From Halobellus salinus (GTDB lineage: Archaea; Halobacteriota; Halobacteria; Halobacteriales; Haloferacaceae): 64,000 nt of DNA. The translations under genes were made by a program, and so were the position numbers. The notes beneath the pieces are model-generated. The model was not told the DNA's origin and ran no database searches. It was given only the letters and a program-made list of their open reading frames with translations. The stretch lies in NCBI RefSeq assembly GCF_014646875.1, contig NZ_BMOC01000006.1, positions 1 to 64,000 of the forward strand. The letters run 5' to 3'. How positions within the stretch are numbered: position 1 is the stretch's first letter; every line of letters starts with the position of its first letter. Below are positions 57,131 to 64,000 of the stretch, piece after piece.

Positions 57131-57996
57131 TGGGGCTCGGAACCGACACCAAAGCGGAGGACGGCGCCGACGAACCGGGCGGATCGTTCGACGACCTCCT
57201 CGGCTACGTGGAGTCGTCGCTGTCGTTTGCGACGAGTTCGTACAACCGGGCGTACCTCGATCGACGGGTCTCCGCGCGGATGCGCCGCCGCCGAGTCGAC
57301 GACTACGACGACTACCGGGCGCTGCTTCGCGACGACGAGGACGAACAGCAGGCGCTGCTGAACGCGCTGTCGGTCAACGTCACCAGTTTCTTCCGGAATC
57401 CCGACGTCTGGGAGGGGCTCCGAGGGGTGTTGGCTGAGCTGAGCGAGCAGCGTCGCACGCGCGTCTGGAGTGCGGCGTGTTCCGACGGTCGGGAGGCGTA
57501 CTCCGTGGCGATGCTCGCGCTCGACGACAATCGGATCGACGCCGGCCGCGTGGAGATTCTCGGGACCGACATCAAACCCGATATTCTGCGCGCTGCGAGG
57601 CGTGGAGAGTACCACGCCTCCGAGACTAACGACCTCGAAGACCAGTTGGAGCCGCTCGCCGACAGCGACCGGTACGTCAAGCGGGACGGCGACGCGTTCC
57701 GCGTCACCGACGAGGTGCAGGATCTGGTGTCGTTCCGCAAGCACGACCTGGTTCAGGAGGCACCGCCGCGGACGTTCGACCTGGTGATCTGCCGAAACCT
57801 GTTCATCTACATCAACACCGAGGCGAAGCAGGCGATCTTCGAGACCCTGGGATCAGGGGTTGAACCCGGCGGCTACCTCACGATCGGGATGACAGAGACC
57901 GTGCCGACCGCCGTCCGGGACCGGTACGACCCCGTCGAGAAACGGCTTAGGATCTACCGCGACACCGCTGACAGCGGAGAGACGCACTCGAGGTGA
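57130..57996 (+). CDS. cheR: Chemotaxis protein methyltransferase CheR
   Basis: 288 residues. SAM-dependent methylation of transducer glutamates. Helical N-domain (YLDRRVSARMRRRRVDDYDD, VNVTSFFRNPDVWEGL) and Rossmann domain (VWSAACSDGREAYSVAMLAL, EILGTDIKPDILRAARRGEY, DLVICRNLFIYINTEAKQ). The ATG overlaps the cheA stop (TGATG). The nucleotide loop has SAACSDG instead of the common SAGCSTG. Confidence 0.95.
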   Translation: MGLGTDTKAEDGADEPGGSFDDLLGYVESSLSFATSSYNRAYLDRRVSARMRRRRVDDYDDYRALLRDDEDEQQALLNALSVNVTSFFRNPDVWEGLRGVLAELSEQRRTRVWSAACSDGREAYSVAMLALDDNRIDAGRVEILGTDIKPDILRAARRGEYHASETNDLEDQLEPLADSDRYVKRDGDAFRVTDEVQDLVSFRKHDLVQEAPPRTFDLVICRNLFIYINTEAKQAIFETLGSGVEPGGYLTIGMTETVPTAVRDRYDPVEKRLRIYRDTADSGETHSR

Positions 57997-58003
57997 CGCC
58001 TCC

Positions 58004-58885
58004 GTGAGATCGGACGAGACGAAGGTGGCCGACACGCGCGGGCAGTTCCTGCAAGTCCTGCGCGACGGCCGCGAACTGAACGACGCCGCCTGGGCCAACG
58101 GCCGGATCCTCCTGTCGAACCGGCGGATCGTCCTGGCTGGAACCGGCGGCAAACGCATGTTCCCGCTTGCGGCGATCGGTCGGGTGGGCGGGCGCTTCGA
58201 CGTGAACCAGCGGGTCGCGACAGTCTCTGACTACCTCGCGCTCCAGTTCGACGGCGGGGAGAACGTCATCCTCGTCGCGCCCGCTGAGTATGAGGCGTTC
58301 GAGATGGATCTCTACGACGCGCTCTTGTCCTCGACGAAGTTCCTGATCCGACACCCCGCGGTCGAGGGAGGGGTGGTCCAGAACACCGAGTGGGAGCCGG
58401 GGCGTGTCAAGACTGAGGCGGACTCGGTCAGCCTCGCGACCGTCTCGGGGACGTTCGTGGAGATCCGTCTCGACGACATCGGCGACACCGACATGGGTCG
58501 ACGGACCGTCCGAGAGGAACAGCGGGAGGTCATAGAGGTCGAACACTCCGACGACGGAACGAGCGTCCAGACGTACATTTCGGGGCCGGAACGCGCGGTC
58601 GGGATCCTCCGGTCGCTCCTCCGGATCGGCGACGAACAGACCGAAACGTCGCTGGATCTGTCCCAGCAGGACAAACAGGTCCTGATGGCGCTGTACTCGG
58701 GCGTGTCCCCGTTCGACATCCCGTCGTTTCTCGGGATCGACGTCGATCAGGTCGAGGAACTGTTCGTCCGACTCATCGATCACGACGTCGTCGACGAGGT
58801 TCGGGTGCGTCACGAGGTCGAACTCAACGCCCGCGGACGGTCGATCGCGGCCGACGCGATCGACGAGCAGGGCGCGGAGATGTGA
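58004..58885 (+). CDS. cheF: Taxis protein CheF
   Basis: 293 residues with GTG start, 7 bp after cheR. CheF is an archaea-specific protein that connects CheY and the Che machinery to the archaellum motor switch. Family features: N-terminal PH-like strands (GRILLSNRRIVLAGTGGKRM, FPLAAIGRVGGRFDVNQRVA), a central beta region (SLATVSGTFVEIRLDDIGDT) and a C-terminal winged-helix (QQDKQVLMALYSGVSPFDIP, VEELFVRLIDHDVVDEVRV). Last gene of the operon. Confidence 0.9.
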   Translation: MRSDETKVADTRGQFLQVLRDGRELNDAAWANGRILLSNRRIVLAGTGGKRMFPLAAIGRVGGRFDVNQRVATVSDYLALQFDGGENVILVAPAEYEAFEMDLYDALLSSTKFLIRHPAVEGGVVQNTEWEPGRVKTEADSVSLATVSGTFVEIRLDDIGDTDMGRRTVREEQREVIEVEHSDDGTSVQTYISGPERAVGILRSLLRIGDEQTETSLDLSQQDKQVLMALYSGVSPFDIPSFLGIDVDQVEELFVRLIDHDVVDEVRVRHEVELNARGRSIAADAIDEQGAEM

Positions 58886-58888
58886 AAT

Positions 58889-59266
58889 TCACCCTCGCGC
58901 GTGCGCCAGAACTTCCTCACGAGCCTCGATCGCGCAGTCGCGGCCGCCCCGTCCGAAGTGGAGGGTGTTGGCGTTGACCGGGTCCGAGAGCAACCCGCCG
59001 CTGTCGACGGTGACACCCGCCTGTTCGATCTGGATGTACCCGATCGTGATGCCCTTCGAGAAGTCGACGCCGGTGATCTCCTCGGCGGGGATGGTCAAGT
59101 CGTCGAACCGCGATCGACCGACGCGGTGGATCTCGACGCGGTCCGGATAGACGGCGAGCGTCCCGTCCTGGAACTCACAAGCGACGATGGCGTCAGGGTG
59201 ATCGTCGCCCCCGGTGGCGCCCCCCTTCTCGTCGTCCGGATCGTCGTCGCGCCACGGCAGGTTCAT
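58889..59266 (-). CDS. PH-like domain protein, unknown function
   Basis: 125 residues from ATG 59266 (MNLPWRDDDPDDEKGG). After an acidic, Gly-rich start the sequence forms beta strands characteristic of small bacterial-type PH domains (GTLAVYPDRVEIHRVGRSRF, DDLTIPAEEITGVDFSKGIT, ANTLHFGRGGRDCAIEAREE). Converges with cheF, four bases apart. The in-frame upstream extension runs through palindrome copy 3 and is not protein-like. Role unknown. Confidence 0.68.
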   Translation of the reverse strand: MNLPWRDDDPDDEKGGATGGDDHPDAIVACEFQDGTLAVYPDRVEIHRVGRSRFDDLTIPAEEITGVDFSKGITIGYIQIEQAGVTVDSGGLLSDPVNANTLHFGRGGRDCAIEAREEVLAHARG

Positions 59267-59366
59267 CGACAACACGTACCACCGGCGGGCGCAAAAGCGT
59301 TCGGCAGACGGGGCCTTCCCGCGAGCGGTTATATACGATCCCGCGGCCAGACCCCGCGTGATCTGA

Positions 59367-59444
59367 TACTGTCGGGTATAACTACGTGAAGATTTTCGAC
59401 ACCCCGGGGTGTCGAAATACGTCACGCGACTATAGCCGACAGTA
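59367..59444 (-). repeat. 78-bp palindromic element, copy 3 (inverted orientation)
   Basis: Same length and ends as copies 1 and 2 but with the two variable 13-bp segments exchanged, so it is inserted in the opposite orientation. One outer-arm base differs (GTCGGGTATA). TGA is on both sides (59364-59366 and 59445-59447). It lies between the PH-like gene and the MutS-like gene, in GC-rich core DNA. Confidence 0.9.
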
Positions 59445-59516
59445 TGAGAACAGCCCCGTGTCGGGTCGCAGTTGTCCGGCACGTTGACGCGGGGATCGCG
59501 GTGTGTCGGCTGTTCG

Positions 59517-61289
59517 CTACTCCGTTCCGGACCACGCAGCGTCCGAGAGCGTCCGCTGGACGGCTTCCTCGCCGACCGCCGCTGCGAGCGCCTCGAACCC
59601 CCGGCGTTCGACGGGGTCGGCGGCGTCGGCGACCAGCCGCGACACGATGAACTCCGGGGTTGACTTCCCGATCGTCCCGAATCGAGGTTGATAGTCCACC
59701 CGCAGTTCCAAGTCCTCGGTCAGCCCCTCGGCGAAGATGCCGTCGGTGCGGGCCTCCGATGGGAGCGGGCTCAGGTCGCCGGCGAGGTGCGTGACGTAGA
59801 CCCCCAAGGCGCCGCGGTCGACGGTCAGATCGACCAGCCCGTTGAGGAGGTCGGCCGCGCGGCCGGGTTCGGTGATTGCCTCGAACTCATCGACCAACAT
59901 CAGGGTCCGGTCACCCCTCGACAGCGGTGGGACGATCGACTTCAGCGTCGACTCCAGCACACCGGCGTTGAAACTCGCGTGCCGGCGGTGGAACACCACG
60001 CTGTCGAACTCCCCGACAGCGGCCCGGTCTGCGGGGACCGGAAGTCCCATCGACGCGAGCAGCGCAACCTGTGCGAGCGTCTCCAGCAGGGTCGTCTTCC
60101 CACCGGAGTTCGCGCCGGTCAGGACCGCGACGCGGTCGCCCGACGGGGGCGCCTCGGGATGGTCGGACGACCCATTCGGGTCGACACTCTCCAGCCCGTG
60201 AGCGCCGATCGCGTAGGTGACGGCCTGGACCTCGCCGGGGAGCGAAAGGTTCCGCGCGCCGGCCACCGCGAGGCCGTCTTCGACCAACTCCGGGCGCCTG
60301 AGGTCGTGCGCTGCCGCGAAGCGACCCAAAGAGAGGTCGAACGCGATCTCCGAGACCGCCGACACTGCCACGTCAACATCCTCGCGCGCATTCTCGACTG
60401 AGTCCCGGAGCTCCGCGGCGACGGCTTCCTCGCGCTCGTCCACGTCGGATTCGAGCTCCGAGAGGAGGGTTCGAAGCGTCGTCGACGCGAAGTCCGCCTC
60501 GTCGCGAGCATCAGAAGCGACGGCGCCTTCAGCGCGGCCCCGGGGGACGTCGGTTTGCGTGGCGACGTACTCCACGAACGCCCCGCGGAACTCCTCGAAG
60601 CTCCGAACACCCCGCTCGCGGACGGATTCGAGAACGTCGAGTGCGCCGCGTTCCAACTCGGCGACAGCGTCACGGCGCCCCCGGAGCCGATCGAGTTCCG
60701 CGTCGGTCCCGGGGGTAACCGACCCGTCGGCGCTGACGGTTCCGAGCGCGTCTGCGGCGGCCGCTAAGTCGTCGTCGTCAAGATCATCAAGCGCAGCGAA
60801 CGTGCCGCCGCGGAGCCCCGCCTCCCGGAGTGCCACGGCAGTCTCGACCGCCGCCCGGTCGGACCCGTCAGCGTCGTCGTACGCGTTGAACGCCGATCGG
60901 ACGGCATCGCGCTCGGCGTCGTTCAGTCCGATCCAGGCGTCCCGGGCGGCCGTCACGCGGTCAAGCCGCCGCTCACGCTCTTCAACGGACGCAAGCGGCG
61001 TCAGCACGCGAACCCGGTCTGCGGCGTGCGCTGTGAGCGCGTGGTCGCTCGCGAGCGTCAGTAGGTCGTCATAGACGCTGCGAGCGTCTCGGGTCCCGAG
61101 TGTTTCGACGCCGGCCGCGCCGTTCGCTCGACGGAGGATCCGGACCACCCGTCCGCGCGGGATTCCGGCGTCCACGAGCGCACGGATGTCTGCACCCTCG
61201 ATCGCGTTGAGCGCCCGTTCGACCCCCATCGACTCCCGGAGCAACTTGTCAGTCTTGGGTCCGACTCCCCAGTAGTCCTCCAGTCGCAT
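59517..61289 (-). CDS. MutS-family ATPase with N-terminal helix-hairpin-helix
   Basis: 590 residues. An N-terminal helix-hairpin-helix segment (LEDYWGVGPKTDKLLRESMG, ADIRALVDAGIPRGRVVRIL) is followed by a long helical lever region (about 80-330) and the MutS ATPase domain: Walker A VLTGANSGGKTTLLETLAQV, Walker B RTLMLVDEFEAITEPG and the dimer helix HASFNAGVLESTLKSI. The MutS mismatch-recognition domain is absent and there is no Smr nuclease domain at the end. It belongs to the archaeal MutS2/MutS5-like group; a role in recombination or branched DNA is plausible but unproven. Confidence 0.9.
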   Translation of the reverse strand: MRLEDYWGVGPKTDKLLRESMGVERALNAIEGADIRALVDAGIPRGRVVRILRRANGAAGVETLGTRDARSVYDDLLTLASDHALTAHAADRVRVLTPLASVEERERRLDRVTAARDAWIGLNDAERDAVRSAFNAYDDADGSDRAAVETAVALREAGLRGGTFAALDDLDDDDLAAAADALGTVSADGSVTPGTDAELDRLRGRRDAVAELERGALDVLESVRERGVRSFEEFRGAFVEYVATQTDVPRGRAEGAVASDARDEADFASTTLRTLLSELESDVDEREEAVAAELRDSVENAREDVDVAVSAVSEIAFDLSLGRFAAAHDLRRPELVEDGLAVAGARNLSLPGEVQAVTYAIGAHGLESVDPNGSSDHPEAPPSGDRVAVLTGANSGGKTTLLETLAQVALLASMGLPVPADRAAVGEFDSVVFHRRHASFNAGVLESTLKSIVPPLSRGDRTLMLVDEFEAITEPGRAADLLNGLVDLTVDRGALGVYVTHLAGDLSPLPSEARTDGIFAEGLTEDLELRVDYQPRFGTIGKSTPEFIVSRLVADAADPVERRGFEALAAAVGEEAVQRTLSDAAWSGTE

Positions 61290-61362
61290 ACAACTACGTC
61301 CGCGGGGTCACACTGTATGCTTTCGGTCCGGAAGCGGACGGTGTCAGGGTGTTTCGGCGGCG

Positions 61363-61527
61363 CTACAGCGAGGAGACACGGCGGGATCGGGCGTCACGAA
61401 CCGCCGCCCCTTCTCGGATCATATCCTCGCAGTGGGGGCAAACCCGCGCGTCTTCGAACCCTTCAGGGGCGAACACTCTCACGTAGTCCCGCGAGACGAA
61501 CGATCCGCAGTTCTGGCATTCAGGCAT
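61363..61527 (-). CDS. Small zinc-finger protein (DUF7563-like)
   Basis: 54 residues: MPECQNCGSFVSRDYVRVF, then APEGFEDARVCPHCEDMIRE and a basic tail ARSRRVSSL. Two CxxC pairs form a zinc finger. This short protein is very common in haloarchaea; its function is unknown. It is divergent from the Bat-like response regulator gene and shares the upstream region that holds the palindrome at 61601-61618. A TATA-like GTGAATATGT lies about 35 bp before the start. Confidence 0.85.
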   Translation of the reverse strand: MPECQNCGSFVSRDYVRVFAPEGFEDARVCPHCEDMIREGAAVRDARSRRVSSL

Positions 61528-61600
61528 CGTGGCCCACCTCGGCGACGTTTCGATCGAACATATTCACTTGACACAATGGATGATATCCACCTAACACGAC

Positions 61601-61618
61601 CCCCTATGTAGTTAGGGG
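61601..61618. promoter_or_regulatory. Bat/bop-UAS-like palindrome upstream of the Bat-type regulator
   Basis: CCCCTATGTAGTTAGGGG: outer arms CCCCTA/TAGGGG. The right half TAGTTAGG and the CC half at the same spacing match the bop upstream activator consensus as I remember it (ACCnnactagTTnGG). It lies about 40 bp upstream of a TATA-like AGATATTTG (61645-61653) that fits ATG 61684. Confidence 0.5.
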
Positions 61619-61683
61619 CGGTAGTATGGACTCGGGCAAGGGGCAGATATTTGACCGTGGCACCGCCCCTTACGGGTACTGAA

Positions 61684-63492
61684 ATGCTCGCTGACGGCGT
61701 CGTCGACACGGATAATTCGGACGCGGAGCCGACGCCGCCGGCCGACCGGCCGACGGTACTGGTAGTAGACGACGACAGGGCGCTGGCGGATACCTGCGAG
61801 TACTGGCTTCGCGAGGAGTACAACGTGCGCGTGGCCTACGGCGGCAGGCAGGCGCTGGAGCAGGTCGACGCCGATGTCGACGTGGTCCTGCTCGACCGAC
61901 GGATGCCGGATGTCTCCGGCGACGACGTGCTCGGCGAGATCGACGCCCGAGGGCTGGACTGCCGGGTCGCTATGATGACCGCCATCGCCCCCGACACGGA
62001 TATCGTCGAGATGCCGTTCGACGAGTACCTCGTCAAACCGGTCGACGAGGAGAGCGTCACCGAGGCCGTCGAAGAGCTGCTAGTGCGGGCGGAGTTCGAC
62101 GACCGGATCCGGGAGTATTTCGCGTTGGCGTCGACCGAGGCGGTTCTCGACGGGCGCGAGGTCCGCGACCCGGCCGCGCTCGACGACCTGGCCGAACGGG
62201 TACGGGAGCTCCGGGCCGAGCGAGAGTCCGAGATCCGCGAGCGGGAACGGCAGTTGGAACGGACCCGGCGGATCAACGGCCTCCTCCGGGAGGTCGACCG
62301 CGGGCTGGTGGACGCGGACACCCGAGCCGACATCGTCGAGACTGTGTGTGACTCCTTCGAGGCGTCGGTGTACGACGGGGCGTGGGTGGCGGGCTACAAC
62401 AAGGCGGTCGGGAGCGTTGAGTGCGAGGCCGCGGGCGGAGCGGTCGCGTCGCCGTTCGGTCGGGCCGAGCGGTCGGGACGGGACAGCGGCGACGGGGCGG
62501 TCGACCACGAAGCGGTCGTGACGCAATCGATCGACACCCGATCGCCGGCAACCGCGGCGGTCGACCCGCCGGCTGCGGCGGCGGTGCTCGTTGACCCCGA
62601 TCCGAAGGACGTCGGTCGGACAGTGGTGGCCGTCCCGATTGAGTACCGCGGGACCGTGTACGGTGCCTTGGTGGTGTACGTCCGGGGCGACGTTACCGAC
62701 GAGGAGCTGTCAATGCTCGTCGAAGTGGGCGAGACTGTCGGAAACGGGATCAACGGGGCCGAGTCGAGACAGTTGCTCTACGACGACAGCGCGGTCGAAC
62801 TGGAGTTCGCCCACGCCGATGACGGTGACGTCCTCGTCGACCTCTCGAAAGAGTTCGACACTACGATCCGGCTTGAAGGGCTCGCTCCCGCCGACGGCGG
62901 CGTGGTCACGTGCTTTCTTTCGGTCGGTGGCACGGATCCGGAGGCGGTGCTCGGGAGTGTCACGCCCCGGAGCGCAGTGACGGGCGCGCGCGTCGTCTCC
63001 GAGGAGTCCGACGAGACGCTGTTCGAGTTACGGTTGACCGACGCGTCGGCGGTGGTGACACTCGTTGAGTTGGGCGCGAAAGTCGAGTCGTTCACCGCGA
63101 CGAGCGGGGAGGGGCGGCTCGTGATCCGGGCGCCGGCAGGGTCGGACCTCAGGACGTTCACATTCGGGGTACAGTCACCGTTCCCCGACGTGTCGGTCGT
63201 CGCAAAGCGAGAAGTCGACGACGACGTGCAGTCAACGTCGTCGTTCCGGCGGCAACTCGAGAAGAAGCTGACCGACCGACAGCGGGACGTGATGGAGACG
63301 GCACTCGCCTCCGGCTACTTCGAGTGGCCCCGCGGGAGCACCGCAGAGGAAGTGGCGTCGTCGCTCGGCATCGCCGCGCCCACCTTTCACGAGCACCTCC
63401 GGGCGGGCGAGCAGAAGCTTGTCGAGTCGTTCTTCGCAGAGACCGGAGACCGGACCGGTCTGGGTCGAGAGGAGACAGCCACAGACGACTGA
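61684..63492 (+). CDS. Bat-like response regulator (REC-HalX-GAF-Bat-HTH)
   Basis: 602 residues from ATG 61684; GTG 61651 is open but lies in the TATA region. Receiver (VLVVDDDRALADTCEYWLRE, Asp in VVLLDRRMPDVSG, YLVKPVDEE), HalX helical segment (FALASTEAVLDGREVRD, LRAERESEIRERERQLERTR), GAF (about 215-360), bacterio-opsin activator domain (about 375-510, VELEFAHADDGDVLVDLSKE) and HTH_10 (LTDRQRDVMETALASGYFEW, SSLGIAAPTFHEHLRAGEQK). Same plan as the 900-residue regulator at 39631 but with one GAF and no PAS. May regulate itself and the flanking zinc-finger genes. Confidence 0.9.
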   Translation: MLADGVVDTDNSDAEPTPPADRPTVLVVDDDRALADTCEYWLREEYNVRVAYGGRQALEQVDADVDVVLLDRRMPDVSGDDVLGEIDARGLDCRVAMMTAIAPDTDIVEMPFDEYLVKPVDEESVTEAVEELLVRAEFDDRIREYFALASTEAVLDGREVRDPAALDDLAERVRELRAERESEIRERERQLERTRRINGLLREVDRGLVDADTRADIVETVCDSFEASVYDGAWVAGYNKAVGSVECEAAGGAVASPFGRAERSGRDSGDGAVDHEAVVTQSIDTRSPATAAVDPPAAAAVLVDPDPKDVGRTVVAVPIEYRGTVYGALVVYVRGDVTDEELSMLVEVGETVGNGINGAESRQLLYDDSAVELEFAHADDGDVLVDLSKEFDTTIRLEGLAPADGGVVTCFLSVGGTDPEAVLGSVTPRSAVTGARVVSEESDETLFELRLTDASAVVTLVELGAKVESFTATSGEGRLVIRAPAGSDLRTFTFGVQSPFPDVSVVAKREVDDDVQSTSSFRRQLEKKLTDRQRDVMETALASGYFEWPRGSTAEEVASSLGIAAPTFHEHLRAGEQKLVESFFAETGDRTGLGREETATDD

Positions 63493-63567
63493 GACGGGCG
63501 GTCTCGGGAACGTCGGTTGCGCCGGAGATGCGGCCGACGGTGACCGACGAAAGCGACCGGTAGTGGT

Positions 63568-63768
63568 TCAGGCGTTGTTCATCCGCTGGCTGCGCGTGTC
63601 GCCGCAGATGCGACACTCGGTGACCCGGTAGGGCTCCCGCGAGAACGCCCGGTTCGTCTGTTTCGTGCTCTCGGTCTTGAGTTCGATCGACACCGCGTGC
63701 GGCGTCCGCGTTCCGCACTCTGCGCAGTTCTCGGTCAGTTCGGTGACCGCCGGTTGGCTTTGTGACAT
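63568..63768 (-). CDS. Small zinc-ribbon protein (DUF7835-like)
   Basis: 66 residues with two CxxC pairs (TENCAECGTRTPHAV and VTECRICGDTRSQRM) joined by a polar segment (SIELKTESTKQTNRAFSREP). It resembles a conserved haloarchaeal zinc-ribbon family of unknown function. A TATA-like ACAATATCT (about 63800-63808) and a palindrome just upstream support the start. It converges on the Bat-like regulator gene. Confidence 0.85.
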   Translation of the reverse strand: MSQSQPAVTELTENCAECGTRTPHAVSIELKTESTKQTNRAFSREPYRVTECRICGDTRSQRMNNA

Positions 63769-63815
63769 AGTGGTTCTGTGTTTCCTATAAGATGTGGGAA
63801 GATATTGTCAGCCAA

Positions 63816-63832
63816 CCCTACACAGTTAGGGG
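63816..63832. promoter_or_regulatory. Second Bat/bop-UAS-like palindrome
   Basis: CCCTACACAGTTAGGGG shares AGTTAGGGG and the CCCTA left half with the site at 61601-61618, at nearly the same spacing. It sits directly upstream of the TATA-like element of the zinc-ribbon gene at 63768, the position expected for an activator site. Confidence 0.45.
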
Positions 63833-63913
63833 ACCGACCGAACCCAGGGGCCCGCTCGCGTTCGCAGGATTCAAGTCCGCTGGCCGGCGGTGCCGAGCGT
63901 GGACGCCGGCCGA

Positions 63914-64000
63914 TCAGCCGGTGTCGGCGTTCGAGTCGTCGGTATCGCCCGGTGGGTCAGTGTCGGCGTTCGAGTCGTCGGTCCCTGCGCCTTCCCACCG
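63914..64000 (-). CDS. C-terminal end of an acidic protein (runs out of window)
   Basis: The minus strand reads RWEGAGTDDSNADTDPPGDT, then DDSNADTG and a stop at 63914. The nine-residue unit TDDSNADT occurs twice, encoded by a direct DNA repeat. Only 28 residues are inside the window, so the product cannot be named. Confidence 0.5.
   Translation of the reverse strand, partial: RWEGAGTDDSNADTDPPGDTDDSNADTG

Overview
The window is haloarchaeal (class Halobacteria). It has strongly acidic, GC-rich coding sequence, TATA-box promoters placed for leaderless or near-leaderless transcripts, TFB, a proteasome alpha subunit, Tat-exported lipoproteins, HalX, HalOD1 and Bat-type regulators, CheF, and a PGF-CTERM surface protein. 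The genus cannot be fixed from the sequence alone.

Layout. (1) 1-17 kb is GC-rich and metabolic: the tail of a Gfo/Idh/MocA dehydrogenase, an aldo/keto reductase, a complete CUT1 sugar ABC transporter operon (binding protein, two permeases, ATPase), an MFS transporter, a CaCA cation exchanger, an Lrp regulator, an amidohydrolase, a dabB-dabA pair (energy-coupled inorganic carbon uptake) and a cyclase-family hydrolase. (2) 17-49.5 kb is a more AT-rich accessory stretch. It holds a winged-helix regulator, a lone sufB divergent from a tfb gene, a beta-helix surface protein, an IS630 element, an ATPase-mrfB-mrfA-like block (DNA-repair helicase and exonuclease), a patch of broken genes, a PQQ-type sugar dehydrogenase, a PKD/PGF-CTERM protein, an SDR, and a nested signalling block (HalX response regulator, HalOD1 protein, 900-residue Bat-type regulator, 1490-residue GAF/PAS histidine kinase, divergent HTH gene). 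IS remnants and a hypothetical gene end at the 3' side of tRNA-Glu(CTC). (3) 49.5-64 kb is GC-rich core: psmA, a dihydrofolate reductase-thymidylate synthase pair, the chemotaxis set cheW / cheB-cheA-cheR-cheF, a PH-like protein, an HhH-MutS ATPase, two small zinc-finger proteins and a second Bat-type response regulator.

The main unexplained structure is a 78-bp near-perfect palindrome present three times (32991, 37169, 59367). Each copy is flanked by TGA on both sides. One copy splits a reading frame that reads through again when the palindrome and one TGA are removed, so it behaves like a small non-autonomous mobile element. Other points worth attention are an archaeal MrfAB-like pair with an added helix-hairpin-helix segment, a LOV-like PAS domain whose adduct cysteine is proline, Bat/bop-UAS-like palindromes beside the second Bat-type regulator and a zinc-ribbon gene, and two matched 12-bp palindromes exactly 42 bp apart between sufB and tfb.

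All protein assignments rest on motif reading and remembered family features; no database search was run.
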